Source: Phialocephala subalpina | Taxonomy: Eukaryota; Ascomycota; Leotiomycetes; Helotiales; Mollisiaceae | NCBI GenBank assembly: GCA_900073065.1 | Contig: FJOG01000073.1 | Location: forward strand, 42,399 to 106,398 | DNA length: 64,000 bases | Reading direction: 5' to 3' | In this document: positions 12,462-22,900 of the stretch, in pieces | Layout: every line of letters begins with the position of its first letter | Position numbering within the stretch: the stretch's first letter is position 1 | Position numbers and translations under genes: made by a program | The notes under the pieces: model-generated | Databases searched by the model: none | Told to the model about the DNA's origin: nothing | What the model saw: the letters and a program-made list of their open reading frames with translations, nothing else

Positions 12462-14724
12462 TCAGTACGCTTCATTCTCCCGCACACGCTCAAGCAAATC
12501 ATCCTCCGCGCCCTCATCTCCTCGAAATACAATCTGCACCCCTCCCTCCCTAATCCTCAAACTCACCGGCTCCCTAAACACACCCACCGTCTCAATCCCC
12601 GCACTGGCACCATCCAACCTTTCAGTAGGGTTGCTTTGCATCCCCAAAACCACCAACTTAGCAATCGAGTCCCAGCTCATCGAACTTATTCCCCTCACTA
12701 TCGACCCAACCATGAAGACAAAAATGTACAACACATAGACACAAATTACCACCAACGCAATTTTGGTAGGGATTCCGTTAGTGGTGTAGGCAAGGCCGTT
12801 GACTGTTGTTTGAATTCTGAGTTCGTATCCATTCCCAGCTTGCTCGGCCGTAAGGTTCAACAGATTGGCGTTCCTATTTTCGATCCAATCTTTCTTCGCC
12901 TTCCGATCTTGAAGATTGAACTGTGCATCAATAGCAGATGTTTCTTGCCAGTCGCCATTTTGAATACCTTGCAGAGGACGGAGAGAGAACCCTGAGCGTG
13001 ACATGCCGTTTGCTATCATTGCTGAGAGGAGACGGGCTGGGAGTCTGTAGTAGGCGGATGTTGAGGGGAGGGGCTCGATGGCTTCAAAGAACCGCGAACT
13101 CTTGATCAAGATGTCCATGATGGTGGAGTTTTGACCTGAGATAGGAGGCAGAAGAGCTTCTGCCCATTCTTCCCCAATCTCCACACCCCATTCCACAGGT
13201 CCCGGTTCTTTCGTGCCGAAAGAATACATCCCAGATTGTTCGTATGGTGATGGGGCTTGGACTGTAGCTTTGAATGTTGCTCCGTTGTATGGATCATGGT
13301 TTATTGATATGTTGAGGGGGAGGCTATCCAGCCTGCGAATATGGAGCAGAGTGAGGGGTGGAAGCCTGTCCAGTCTGTTATCGTTTCGTTTGTGTCGCTT
13401 GTTTGCCATGTTTTGATGGTGGAGTTTGGTGGGAGGAGGATTGCTCCAATGGAAGTATTCGTGAAGGTTTCGGGTGAGAGGTCGACCCATTTTATTCGGT
13501 ATGAATTTGAGGAAGAGGATTCTGACATTATGTCGGAGACGGTGAGGGACGAGTAGTTTTGAAGTTGGTAGGATTGGAGTCCTTGGCGAGAGCTGGAGTA
13601 TGCTGCTGGTGTGTCGTATGGGACTGGGAACGCGATAGGGACGGGGTCTCGAGAACTGGAAAGCTGAATCAATTCTTGACAAACGGCTTTCACAAATGGC
13701 TGCTTCGCTTGGACATCAGCTGTTGCATCGAATCTGTCCCAAGTCATTCTCGCTGACGGCGATATCATGGAAGAAGGTGGATCATAACCATTTGTTGCCT
13801 CGAACCAAGCAGCGCCAAGATTCGTCAAAGATTCCACCACCGCAGCATTCGGAATGGTAGCTTTCCCTTCGTATCCGAATATGCCGCCAAATGCTCGAGT
13901 TACGGAGGTGTATTTCAGCTCTCGGATTGAGGTCCATGATTCAAGGGATATGGAGCCAGCGTTGATGAGGTCTGAGTGGAGTAGTTCCCATTGACTTGAG
14001 GGACAGTCACTTCCGGGGTCGGAGAGAATTGTCTCTGTGACACAGTGTGGTGGAATTTGAGCAGTTGTGAAATTGGAGGGATACAGATCGTTTTCAGTTC
14101 CGTTGAGCCAGATTGAGGTTGTTCCAGCGGGGAAGTTGGAGAGATGTCTTGGTATGAGGAGGATCGCTATTGAGGGACCAACGACTGTCGCGAGAAGAAT
14201 GTTGAAGGGGATGAAGAGCAACATGAAGGTTTTGCGTCGGAACTGTAAGCAGTTTGAAGAAACAGCTCCCCAGAACTCGAGAGAGAAAAGGTAGCTTGGG
14301 GGGTCGTTGTGTGAACTCCCGCAAACAGAAGTCCGAATGGTGAACATTGCTCAGAAAGGAACTCTCTGCGAACATAAACGAACATGACGCTGGCGATGGA
14401 ACCTTGCATCAGGAGCTCGATAGCCTTTGCAACGAATTGCAGACTCATGACCCAGCTGGTAGTTTGTGCACCTGCATAGTAGCCTTGGAAATTGAGGGCG
14501 ATGGTGAGGATGCAGGCGCCGAGGGGAATGATGTTGATGGCAGTCCGGAAGATTGCCGTGCTTCGTGAGGTACTGATGGCTACCTTGGGCTCTTCAGAGG
14601 CTCGCCAAGGATTGAGAATTAGTCCGCTAATAATGTCCCAAGCTTTGCTATGATTCTTCTTAGCTTTTAAAGCCCCAGCTGGATTTGTCCTCTCGGAGAT
14701 AGTATTGAGAGATTTCTCCCTTTA
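12462..14724 (-). pseudogene. frameshifted membrane glycoprotein gene
   Basis: Encodes an uncharacterised fungal multi-pass protein with a large extracellular loop. In order: hydrophobic helices (about 14600-14370), a third helix pair with F-W-G-A-V and G-P-S-I-A-I-L-L-I-P-R (about 14280-14150), a large loop with many N-x-S/T sites, a last helix near 12730 and a cytosolic tail. The frame breaks twice: near 14285, in a run of six C (minus strand), and near 13310, in a run of five C. At both places one extra base would rejoin frames that otherwise read continuously. No GT donor exists on the minus strand between about 13330 and 13480, so an ordinary intron cannot explain the second break; a GC-AG intron is a weak alternative. 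No start ATG was found upstream of the first helices, so the 5' end is open. Confidence 0.6.
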
Positions 14725-15570
14725 CAAAGGTCAACCTTCTGATTAAGAAGAGGATTGGTGATCATTGACGTTAATTTTGTTTGCAACTCAAGTAATCCGT
14801 CCCGCGATGCTTCATTTGATGCGTCCATACCGAAGATACGTTCACGAAAGTTGCATCATTTCCAACAGGGGGGCTCTCCTTGGGGATATAGAAATTATAA
14901 AGAATAGCCAAGAACAGTGCCTCGAAATGTCTGAGGTAAAAGGACTGAAAAACGCTGCCAAGTTCTCTAGTGGAGGCTGAGGAAAGCCACAATTTCAAAG
15001 TCGGAATCTGAACGCCACTTGTACGACAAACATTCAAACGCAATGCGGTTTCGGTCAGGCGCTTGCCCTATGGCCATCTGAAGCCAGTCCGACCATTTTC
15101 TGTATCAGACATCCAAATTTTAGCGAAAAAGCCCCAGGTTCGGTGGTACTTTAGCCATCGAAGAATTGGAGTCGCTCTTGCAAAATTCCAGGAGTGTCAA
15201 GATGGAGAACATGCAAGCTCAACCTTTCCGGCTCTTGATCTGAAGGGTTCTCATTCTTAACCCGTCTGGTGACACAGGTCGGAGGCAAGAAAGAGACTGA
15301 ACATATCGAGACCATAGAAAAGAACTAATAGAACCGAATCTGGAGAAATGTCTGCCTTCTCAATTATCAAGATCCCAACTTTATTCCCTGTCTTCCATCC
15401 TAAGATTTGAGGGGAATGTGTGTAGACAGAACGGGCTTCGCAGCCAAACCAGAACGCCAACCCCAACTCCAATCAACCAGATGGTACAAGATTTAGTAGC
15501 GTGTGGTATCCCCAGAACTCCTCTTCGCCCTCAGATCCCTTCTTTCATCCCATGATGCCCGTAAACGTAT
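14725..15570. other. intergenic, nothing recognised
   Basis: Short frames only, on both strands, without motifs. Part of this should be the missing 5' end of the membrane glycoprotein gene to the left. Confidence 0.45.
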
Positions 15571-16170
15571 TCAAACAACAGTCTCCTCAAACTTCCCTCC
15601 CTTGACCCCATACCTCCAGCCCATATACCCCGCCATACCAGCAACACTCCCCAGCCCAATACTCCCAGCCACCCCTCTCCACCCTAATCCATTTCCTTTT
15701 ATCGCATAAGCAACAGCCCCTCCGAGCATCCCGGGATATGTCCAATCATCACACTCCACCTGCCCTTTATTCTCAATCAATCTCCAACTCCTATCCTGCC
15801 ACTCAATTTCTTCTCTCCCTCGCATTCGTAGTGGCAGGCCTATGCATAGTATCCCCGTCGCGATAACTGCGCCTGTGCCTGAAGAACGGAGGAGGAGAGT
15901 TGGGATCGTGGAGGTTGGGAGACGTGGTTTAAGTGACGGGAGTTGGCGGAGGGCGAGGACTGAACCTGCTATGCCTAAGCCAACAACAGTACCAGCTGTA
16001 ACAGCGCGCGTAAGGACGTGTGTCCAGAGGATCGCGTGCGAGTATTCTTGGTCCTCTGCGTAGGCAGGGTGAGGCCAGAGACGAGACATTGGGTGGTAGA
16101 CAGAGGTGGGGTCTGATGTTGATTTTGAAGAAAAGAGAGGTTTTCGAAATCTGATGGGTTTCTTTGGCAT
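15571..16170 (-). CDS. conserved fungal membrane protein, unknown function
   Basis: A single-exon protein of 199 aa. The N-terminus is basic (M-P-K-K-P-I-R-F-R-K-P) and could be a mitochondrial presequence. It is followed by an H-P-M-S-R-L-W-P-H-P segment and A-I-L-W-T-H-V-L-T-R-A. Hydrophobic helices lie at about residues 57-75, 95-112, 147-160 and 166-185; the last two are Gly-rich like Tim17-type or complex I accessory proteins. It resembles fungal proteins grouped as DUF1757, a family call made from memory. No catalytic motif is visible. A mitochondrial inner-membrane location is inference. Confidence 0.72.
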   Translation of the reverse strand: MPKKPIRFRKPLFSSKSTSDPTSVYHPMSRLWPHPAYAEDQEYSHAILWTHVLTRAVTAGTVVGLGIAGSVLALRQLPSLKPRLPTSTIPTLLLRSSGTGAVIATGILCIGLPLRMRGREEIEWQDRSWRLIENKGQVECDDWTYPGMLGGAVAYAIKGNGLGWRGVAGSIGLGSVAGMAGYMGWRYGVKGGKFEETVV

Positions 16171-16846
16171 AGAACTGCTGTTGCTGGGTTAATGGGATGG
16201 TGAGTAGGGTAGCAAGATATATGTCTCCTGATGGAGAGGAGGAAAGCCACTTCAGGCCATTGTATGCGTGGGCCCGAGGTGGAGGTTCTGGAGCATCAGA
16301 CGCGGGATAACTTTCAGCGAACTTTGGAGCGCTGTCTGGTCTGTGGTTGGGTGGACAACCATAGCGGGGTTCTTCCAGGAGGCTGAGTGCTAAAGTGCTA
16401 ATATTTTAGCTTTGTGGAGTTCCGCTGTCTGATTGGAAATTGTGGTGATGCTGTTGGTGGTGGAAAGTGGTCTACGGCCGAGAGATCGATGCCCTGGAAA
16501 ATTGAAGGGATCCGGAAACCGCGCCAAACATTCGCGAGTGCGAGTGCGATCGGATGTACAGATTTTTCCATGCGCGAAGATGTCCTCTTTGTTTCAAGAT
16601 TTCTTTCACAGCACATCGTCATTATGCTTATGTCTGCTCGCAATTGCAAATCGTCATCTGTTTTCTTGGCCCAATCTCCGTCGCATCTTCATCAGCTCGC
16701 GTGAGCGGCACGTGGATGTACTCTGTAAGGTTAACGGCTCTCGTTGTTCCAGTAACCTGCTTAATGTTCATGGCATCATTCCTTTAAGGCTCTACTGTTT
16801 ACTTCCACCCAGAAATATTCATCAGTTCTCATATTCCTGATCATGA
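16171..16846. other. intergenic, nothing recognised
   Basis: Three overlapping plus-strand frames at 16398-16840 lie in different registers and show no motif. The stretch holds the promoter of the minus-strand membrane protein and the 3' region of the F-box gene. Confidence 0.45.
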
Positions 16847-18252
16847 TCACAACATCTTCTGCTCCTCAAAGAAATTAGCATACGAGCCTCTCCCACCAGC
16901 CCTCTGAGCCAAGTTTTCCATCAACGCCATCAAAGTTTCCTCGTCTTCCTCGTTCGTACTCCACAGATTGGCCACATCCTCATGATGATGTCCTCCCCAA
17001 GGACTCCAAGGTCTATGACCCGCACTCTCGCCATTGCGAGCATACCCAAGGTCCACTGGATTCAGATACAAAAGCTCCGGACAGATTCCCAGGTCTGAGA
17101 AAACTTCAGTCCAAGTCCCTGCTGTCAATTCGATATCTTCGAACCATAGAGTCGATAGGGATAACGCGCGATTGGGACCATCTCCTAGCGAGAGAATGAT
17201 GAGATTCTCAGCAGAGATTCTAACGCGTTTGAGATACAGATTCTCCAGTCCTGCTTTCTTCTCCCGCTTCAAGACGTTCGTATCAAGATGATGCGTCCCT
17301 TCTATCCCCAAACTCTTGAGGTTCGGACAGCGAGAGACGATGTCAAATACTCCATGGCTGTGGACGGAATTCGGGTACAGAACTTGGATGTTGGAGGGAG
17401 GGAAGACCTCTTGTCCACTTCCATCTTCATCCACGTATTCGAGATATTGCTTTGCACCATCGGGTCCAGTGGCGTCCGTTACCGTGAGAGAAAGTCTATC
17501 CAATCTTGCAAGCAGTTCATCAGGTATCGTTCGAGAAAGTTGGAGGTAGTCATGAGAACTTGGCAACGCGAGACGGAGATCCTTCAAGTATTTCCATTGC
17601 TCTGGTTGAGTTAGGATTTGAGAAAGTTGTTGTGTGAAGGCTTGCAAAATGTCCAGATTTAGTTGTACATGTCCGTTACTTGGTTCTGGGTTGTATTCGC
17701 TTTTCCATCGAGGTACATCCGCCTTCAATGATTGCAAGTTCGGAAGTTTGGTGGCATGCCCGAACACCTCTGCAATTCTAACGGGGAAACTAGCGCTCTC
17801 GGGTTCTTTGTCCTCACTCGTGCTTGGAGGCTGGAGCTCCCATCCAATCCGGTCCTTGAAGTCTAGTTCGATATACTTGACGAACCGATTTAAACAAAGC
17901 TCGGAATCTTTCTTGGGGTGTTTAGATTGGATCTGAGTCCTTTCCTTGCTTGCCACTCGCCAGTGTATGAGAGTGCTTTTTGAGAGGACTCGAGTGGCTG
18001 CTCTATGGAAGCTTCTTGATGTCAGGCGAAGATTTTGGAGAGATTTGATGTCTGGTGTGCCATAGTAAAGGTTGGGATATGCGAGCAAGAACTCATAGCC
18101 TTGGTATGAAGGCGCGTTGTAGTTCCATGTATCAAAGGTTGAGGGACAACAGAACTCGAATTGACTAGCTATCTTGTTATTGTCAGCTTGAGTCTTTGTC
18201 CATGCTCGGAGAACTGTACCTGGTCGTACATCTCGGCGGGTATGTCGAGCAT
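16847..18252 (-). CDS. F-box protein with LRR-like C-terminal part
   Basis: Probably a substrate receptor for an SCF ubiquitin ligase. Exons 18252-18220 and 18172-16847 give 452 aa. The short first exon supplies the F-box start, L-D-I-P-A-E-M-Y-D-Q; the 47 nt intron has branch site CTGAC and ends AACAAG. Joining the exons gives I-P-A-E-M-Y-D-Q-I-A-S-Q-F and, after about 30 residues, L-Q-N-L-R-L-T-S-R-S-F-H-R-A-A, the usual end of a fungal F-box. The rest is irregular leucine-rich sequence with repeated 'L-x-x-L-x-x-L' stretches (for example C-P-N-L-K-S-L-G-I-E-G), as in fungal F-box/LRR proteins. Without the first exon the frame would begin with a non-homologous basic leader. Target unknown. 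Confidence 0.82.
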
Positions 18253-19009
18253 GATGGTGGATGATCAGACTTTGACACTTCAAAGAAGTGAAGCATCTTT
18301 CTTATAAATTTTATTCAACCCTGGCACGAATGCAGGTACCGTATAGCTACATATCTCGTATTAACCCAGCCAATATCAGGCAACAGATCTGTCACATGAT
18401 CGAGCACCATGAGAAACTGATTCGAAGCCGGCAAAGGCCATCAAGTGGTTTCAATATTAGCTGAATCTCTTCAAATGACAGAACGTCTCGAACGAGAACC
18501 TTGGCCATCCTGATTGCCCGAAACCTTGTGAAGGGGTCACGACGAAAACTACAGGGAAGATTTATTTTTAGATAGAAAATAACCACTGAGTCGAAATGTC
18601 ACATGACTTGTTTGAGCGTTCGCACTGTGCCCGATTGGGCCTAGCGCATCATTTAAGCGAGCCCAGCCCCCCTCTGAGTTTCTGGTGGCTGTACGGAATA
18701 TGAACCTATCGTCTATCTCGCTAGGGTGAGATGCGGTAGTGCCAGCGTCTCGCCGGGGCAAAAAGGCGGGGCATGGTATGCGTTGGAAACACATGACACC
18801 AAAAGCATTTGGATCCAAGTGGTCACGAAAGACGAAGTGCAAGTTTGCTCAATCTATCGACTATGCTTGATAGTAGGTAGCTTAGATCACTAATGTTCGG
18901 AACCAAGGATTGCTATTCTCAGGACTTGAAGATCATACATTGACTCGGAAGAAATTGAAATCAATGAACATTAAGCATGACCTGGCGTGATTAAAAGCGC
19001 AATGCATAG
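18253..19009. other. intergenic, nothing recognised
   Basis: Upstream of the F-box gene and downstream of the minus-strand orphan gene to the right. A 97-codon minus-strand frame at 18549-18842 has no motif. Confidence 0.45.
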
Positions 19010-19771
19010 TCAGAGATCCTTTCTTTCGAAGATGAACTCCACGTCATCATCTCCTCCCGTTTTCATGTCGTATTTCCCCCTCTCGGTTACAGGAATGGCG
19101 GCAAGGCTCACGGTTGGAAATGTGAAAAGATCATCGTCGTCTTCCTCTTCCGTGCTTGCTTCATCCGGGTCCCCGCCGTTCTTAAATCCCAGCGCCCTTC
19201 CACCATCCCAGCTCGCCAATTCACCTTCCGTTATCCCAACTTCGCTCTCAGACTTTCCGCGGAGCCATGCCACTAGCTGGTGAAGAAGTGAACTGCGGAT
19301 GATCTTTCTATATTGAACAGCGAAGATCGACTCTCCTTCGCCTACTGCCTCGTAAAGCGCTCTCTCTGTTGCCCCGATCTCTGCGCTGCCCGTAGGATTT
19401 GGAATAGGAATTGGTACAGGAGGTAGTCCCCCCGCTGCTAATCCTGCCTGAACTACTTCCTTCACTGGAATTGTCCCATCGGCATGTAGTCTCCGCTGTT
19501 CCGCATTGTACAACTTAATCTTTTCATCTGTGATGGTCTTGAAGCCGACAACCATATACACCCTTTTCATGCGGGAATTGTCCCGAAGAAGGAACTCCTT
19601 AATTTCACTTCGATCGATAACTAGAAGGGACACCCTGACACATTTGGTTACCTGATCGTGGGAATCTCGCCTTTTGAGAGTGCATCCTGATGTCGCATCG
19701 CGATTTCGGCTTGGCGAACGAGCATCATGCCACGGGCCACGGGCCGCCACCATAAGCCGCAATCCGTACAT
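19010..19771 (-). CDS. uncharacterised fungal protein, perhaps N-terminally truncated
   Basis: A frame of 253 codons. The central part (R-V-Y-M-V-V-G-F-K-T-I about residue 71, then a long Gly/Pro-rich loop and E-S-I-F-A-V-Q-Y-R-K-I about residue 148) resembles a widespread fungal family of unknown function that usually has a longer N-terminal region before the 'V-Y-M-V-x-G' strand. The first 45 residues here look non-homologous and Arg-rich, so the true start may lie elsewhere or the gene may be a fragment. The C-terminal third is acidic (T-E-E-E-D-D-D-D-L) and ends E-F-I-F-E-R-K-D-L. It starts 134 bp from the CHAT gene and points away from it, so the two may share a promoter. Confidence 0.55.
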   Translation of the reverse strand: MYGLRLMVAARGPWHDARSPSRNRDATSGCTLKRRDSHDQVTKCVRVSLLVIDRSEIKEFLLRDNSRMKRVYMVVGFKTITDEKIKLYNAEQRRLHADGTIPVKEVVQAGLAAGGLPPVPIPIPNPTGSAEIGATERALYEAVGEGESIFAVQYRKIIRSSLLHQLVAWLRGKSESEVGITEGELASWDGGRALGFKNGGDPDEASTEEEDDDDLFTFPTVSLAAIPVTERGKYDMKTGGDDDVEFIFERKDL

Positions 19772-19905
19772 AGCATTGCCACTGGCTAGATGATCACTTG
19801 GCGACTGTAAAGGATCGGAGGTGGTGAGAGCATCAGGCTTCAGCTCAGATGTTCAAGTCGAATGGTGAGCAGTGGGAGCACTGAGGTCACCGGTGGAACA
19901 TCTGA

Positions 19906-22900
19906 GTGCAGGCGAGTGCGCGCAAATTTCGATTCTCTCCTACACAGCAACATTTCGTGGACTTTCAAAAAATATCAGGGATTCAAACCTCGACGGAAGC
20001 TGTTGTTCGAGATGGCACCTGTTGTTCGAGATGGCACCTGTTGTTCGAGATGGCACCTGTTGTTCGAGATGGCACCTGTTGTTCGAGATGGCACCTGTTG
20101 TTCGAGATGGCACCTGTTGTTATTCGTGAGGTTGCTGGACCAAGCTCGAGCGGTGGAAGTGAATGGAGTTTTACAATCGAAACAGCCAGCACTGAACCTT
20201 CAATGAGGACAGAGACAATTTGCCCTTCATCTTCTGCGGAAGAGGAAAAGTTGAGATGGTATCTTGAGCAATACGCCATTGGTGATCTGTATGACAAAGA
20301 GCGAGCCGAAACTGCTGAGAGCTATCTAGCAAAATATTCACAGTGCCTTTTCTCCTCTGTCTTGGAACATTGTGAGAGCAGTCAGGCCCTAGATATTGAC
20401 ATCCATGAAGATAATCCCAGGACATCTTCGTTCCACAGCATCCACTGGGAATTATTGGAGCATATCAACAACAACCTTGGATCATGCCTTCCAGCACGTG
20501 TGACCCGAGTGATCGACAGCCCAGAAGCAAGTTGGGACAAATGGAAAGATGAGTTCGAGATTCTCAAGAGCTTTAAGACATTCAACATTCTAATTTTCGT
20601 TTCTCGTCCTGATATCACCACAAAAGGCGCTCGAGAGGTCAGCCACCAACTGATCTCCCGCCCCCTTTTCGACCTACTCGCCTCTTTCTCCGAAGGTCTT
20701 GTCACTATCGAGGTAGCCCGTCCTGGAACGTGGAATGGCCTTAGAAATCACTTGGAGAACGCCAAAAGCCGTGGAAAGGTCTTTCATCTCGTCCACTTGG
20801 ACGTTCATGGAAGTACGCCAGACGAAGTGAAAGGCGGAGAACATTCTGACTCACCCAAGTAAGTATTCTACGACAGGTGCTAAAGAAGGACCTTGCTCTA
20901 ATAACTTTCAGCGCATATCTACAGTTTTATCCCGAGAATGATTTTGGCGACAACAACCGTATATCCGCTACTCGAGTTGGACGTGTGCTACGGAAACACT
21001 ATGTTCCCTGCGTCATCCTCAATGCTTGCAGATCAGCGCGTAGTGATATCGGATGGAAAGCAAATCTTGCCAAAGTCTTTGTCTCCATTGGGATTCCCTT
21101 GGTTCTTGCTATGTCCTACGAACTCACGGATAGTGCTGCTGTTCGTTTCATGACTGATTTCTACCATGAATTGCTCTTATGTCGAAAATCACTATCTGAG
21201 AGCGCACACGCTGCACGAGAAGCTTTGTGGAAACATCGAAGTCGAAAAGGACGATTCGGATTATCTGTCGATCTACAAGACTGGATCATACCAGTAGTAT
21301 ACAAATCAAAGGATGGACCATTCGAAGAAGAGCTTAGGTCGTTGATACCGGCGCTCGCGGATCGGAGGTGGCAGGCCTTCTATCTGAAGTAGGGGCAGCA
21401 TCAAAGGACTGTACCCAAATAGCAACCCAGTCCCGGTTCGAGGCAGATCTTTTTCGAGCAGAGACGCTTTTGTTCACACAAAAAATACATGTCCTACTGG
21501 TTGAGGACACCCTGGGCTTTGGCAGACGGGAATTCTTTCAGGAACTTGCTTCTTGGTGGCTCAAGACTGGGCTTACGAAGACGGTAATCCACATCCGGTA
21601 CCCGGACCAAAATGGATTAACCCCAGAAGTCCTAAACCGCTCACCTGAGTGGCACTTCTCCGGAGAGTATGTCAATTTTCAAAGGGATGGTGAGAGCAGC
21701 CCAGCGTCTCATTCCAGAAATCTCTTAGACTTCGCAAAGTTTCTTCAGACGAATGAGATGGAAGCAAAACGTCATGGACAGCGCTCAACCGAAACAGACT
21801 TCTTGTTCATATTAGACGGGGTTTATCCATTCGCTCGTGATGGCACCAACATATTCCATGATGACCTTTGGACCAATTTGTTAAAAATCTGGAGCGATTT
21901 TAATGTTCTATTCCTGATCGGGTCTTATTGTGACCTTTCTTGGTTCCAAGAAGATCTTGGAGGAGTTCCATTGCTTACTACAAGTGGAGATTCCGCAGAG
22001 CCGTCGTCAGGAGCAGAAGCTACAGGCTTTCAAATATTTCTTAGGAACCCTCAGCAATGGCGGCGCTTGGAGTCACTGTTTGATTGGGGCCTCCACATCC
22101 CGGCCTTGAACGATCTGATCCACGCCATGGTAGCGAAATTTGGCCCTAGTGATACTCAGAGAATTTTCATGAGCTATCGAGATGTATTCAACCTTCTGTA
22201 TGAATCTGAGGAGCAGGCTGAGAGCGCGTTGCAAGCTATACCAGGGTTCAAGCATGCCGAAAAGATTTATCACAGTTTGAGCATCGAAAACCGAGAAAGG
22301 CTGCTATGCCTCGCACCCTTTTCCACTGCCGTTCCGTACGACGCGGAAAGATTCGTCGATCTCGTCCTCAGCAAAATGAGCCTCGCCCAAAAACCCAAAA
22401 GTCAGTCTTTGCTCCACTGGGCAAAATTTTGAGGAAATTCACACATACAGCCAAGACAGAGAAAGAATCCAACGGCAAAGACCTGGCATCGATGGATGAG
22501 CTGTTTGACTATCTTAGCATTCACGGATTGATTGGCCACAAAGAGCATTACCGTTTGTTCGAGTTTAAAGATGGAGACCGAGCTAAACCAGCGTCGAGGA
22601 GGGTTTACTGCAAACTACACCCGGCATTGACGTTATTTCTACGCCATGAGCTCATGCCGAGATTGGGCGTTACCAAAGGACTGCAATTCGACCGGCTCTT
22701 TCTGTTATACAATAGAGAACGACTTGCTGTACTGAACTCACGCGAGCTTCCAGAGCCACTCCAAGTCTTGTCCGAACGAGATCCAGACCATGCCCAAATG
22801 ATTTTCGATATCGAAAAGTCGAAGGAAGAAGCCTGGGGCTTTTGGAACTTTGCTTCGCCGATGCTTACTTGGCTAGACGACAGACAAGATCACAGTGACC

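Noticed and set aside
12327..12995. Plus-strand frame of 222 codons
   Set aside because: Antisense shadow of the membrane glycoprotein's C-terminal region.
13330..13480. Ordinary intron to explain the second frame change in the membrane glycoprotein gene
   Set aside because: The minus strand has no GT in this interval. Only a poor GC donor is available.
20001..20114. CRISPR-like array
   Set aside because: Units are directly adjacent with no spacers, in a eukaryotic gene; it is a minisatellite.
21330..21400. Intron to explain the frame change after the CHAT domain
   Set aside because: Available GT/AG pairs are too close together or give the wrong phase.
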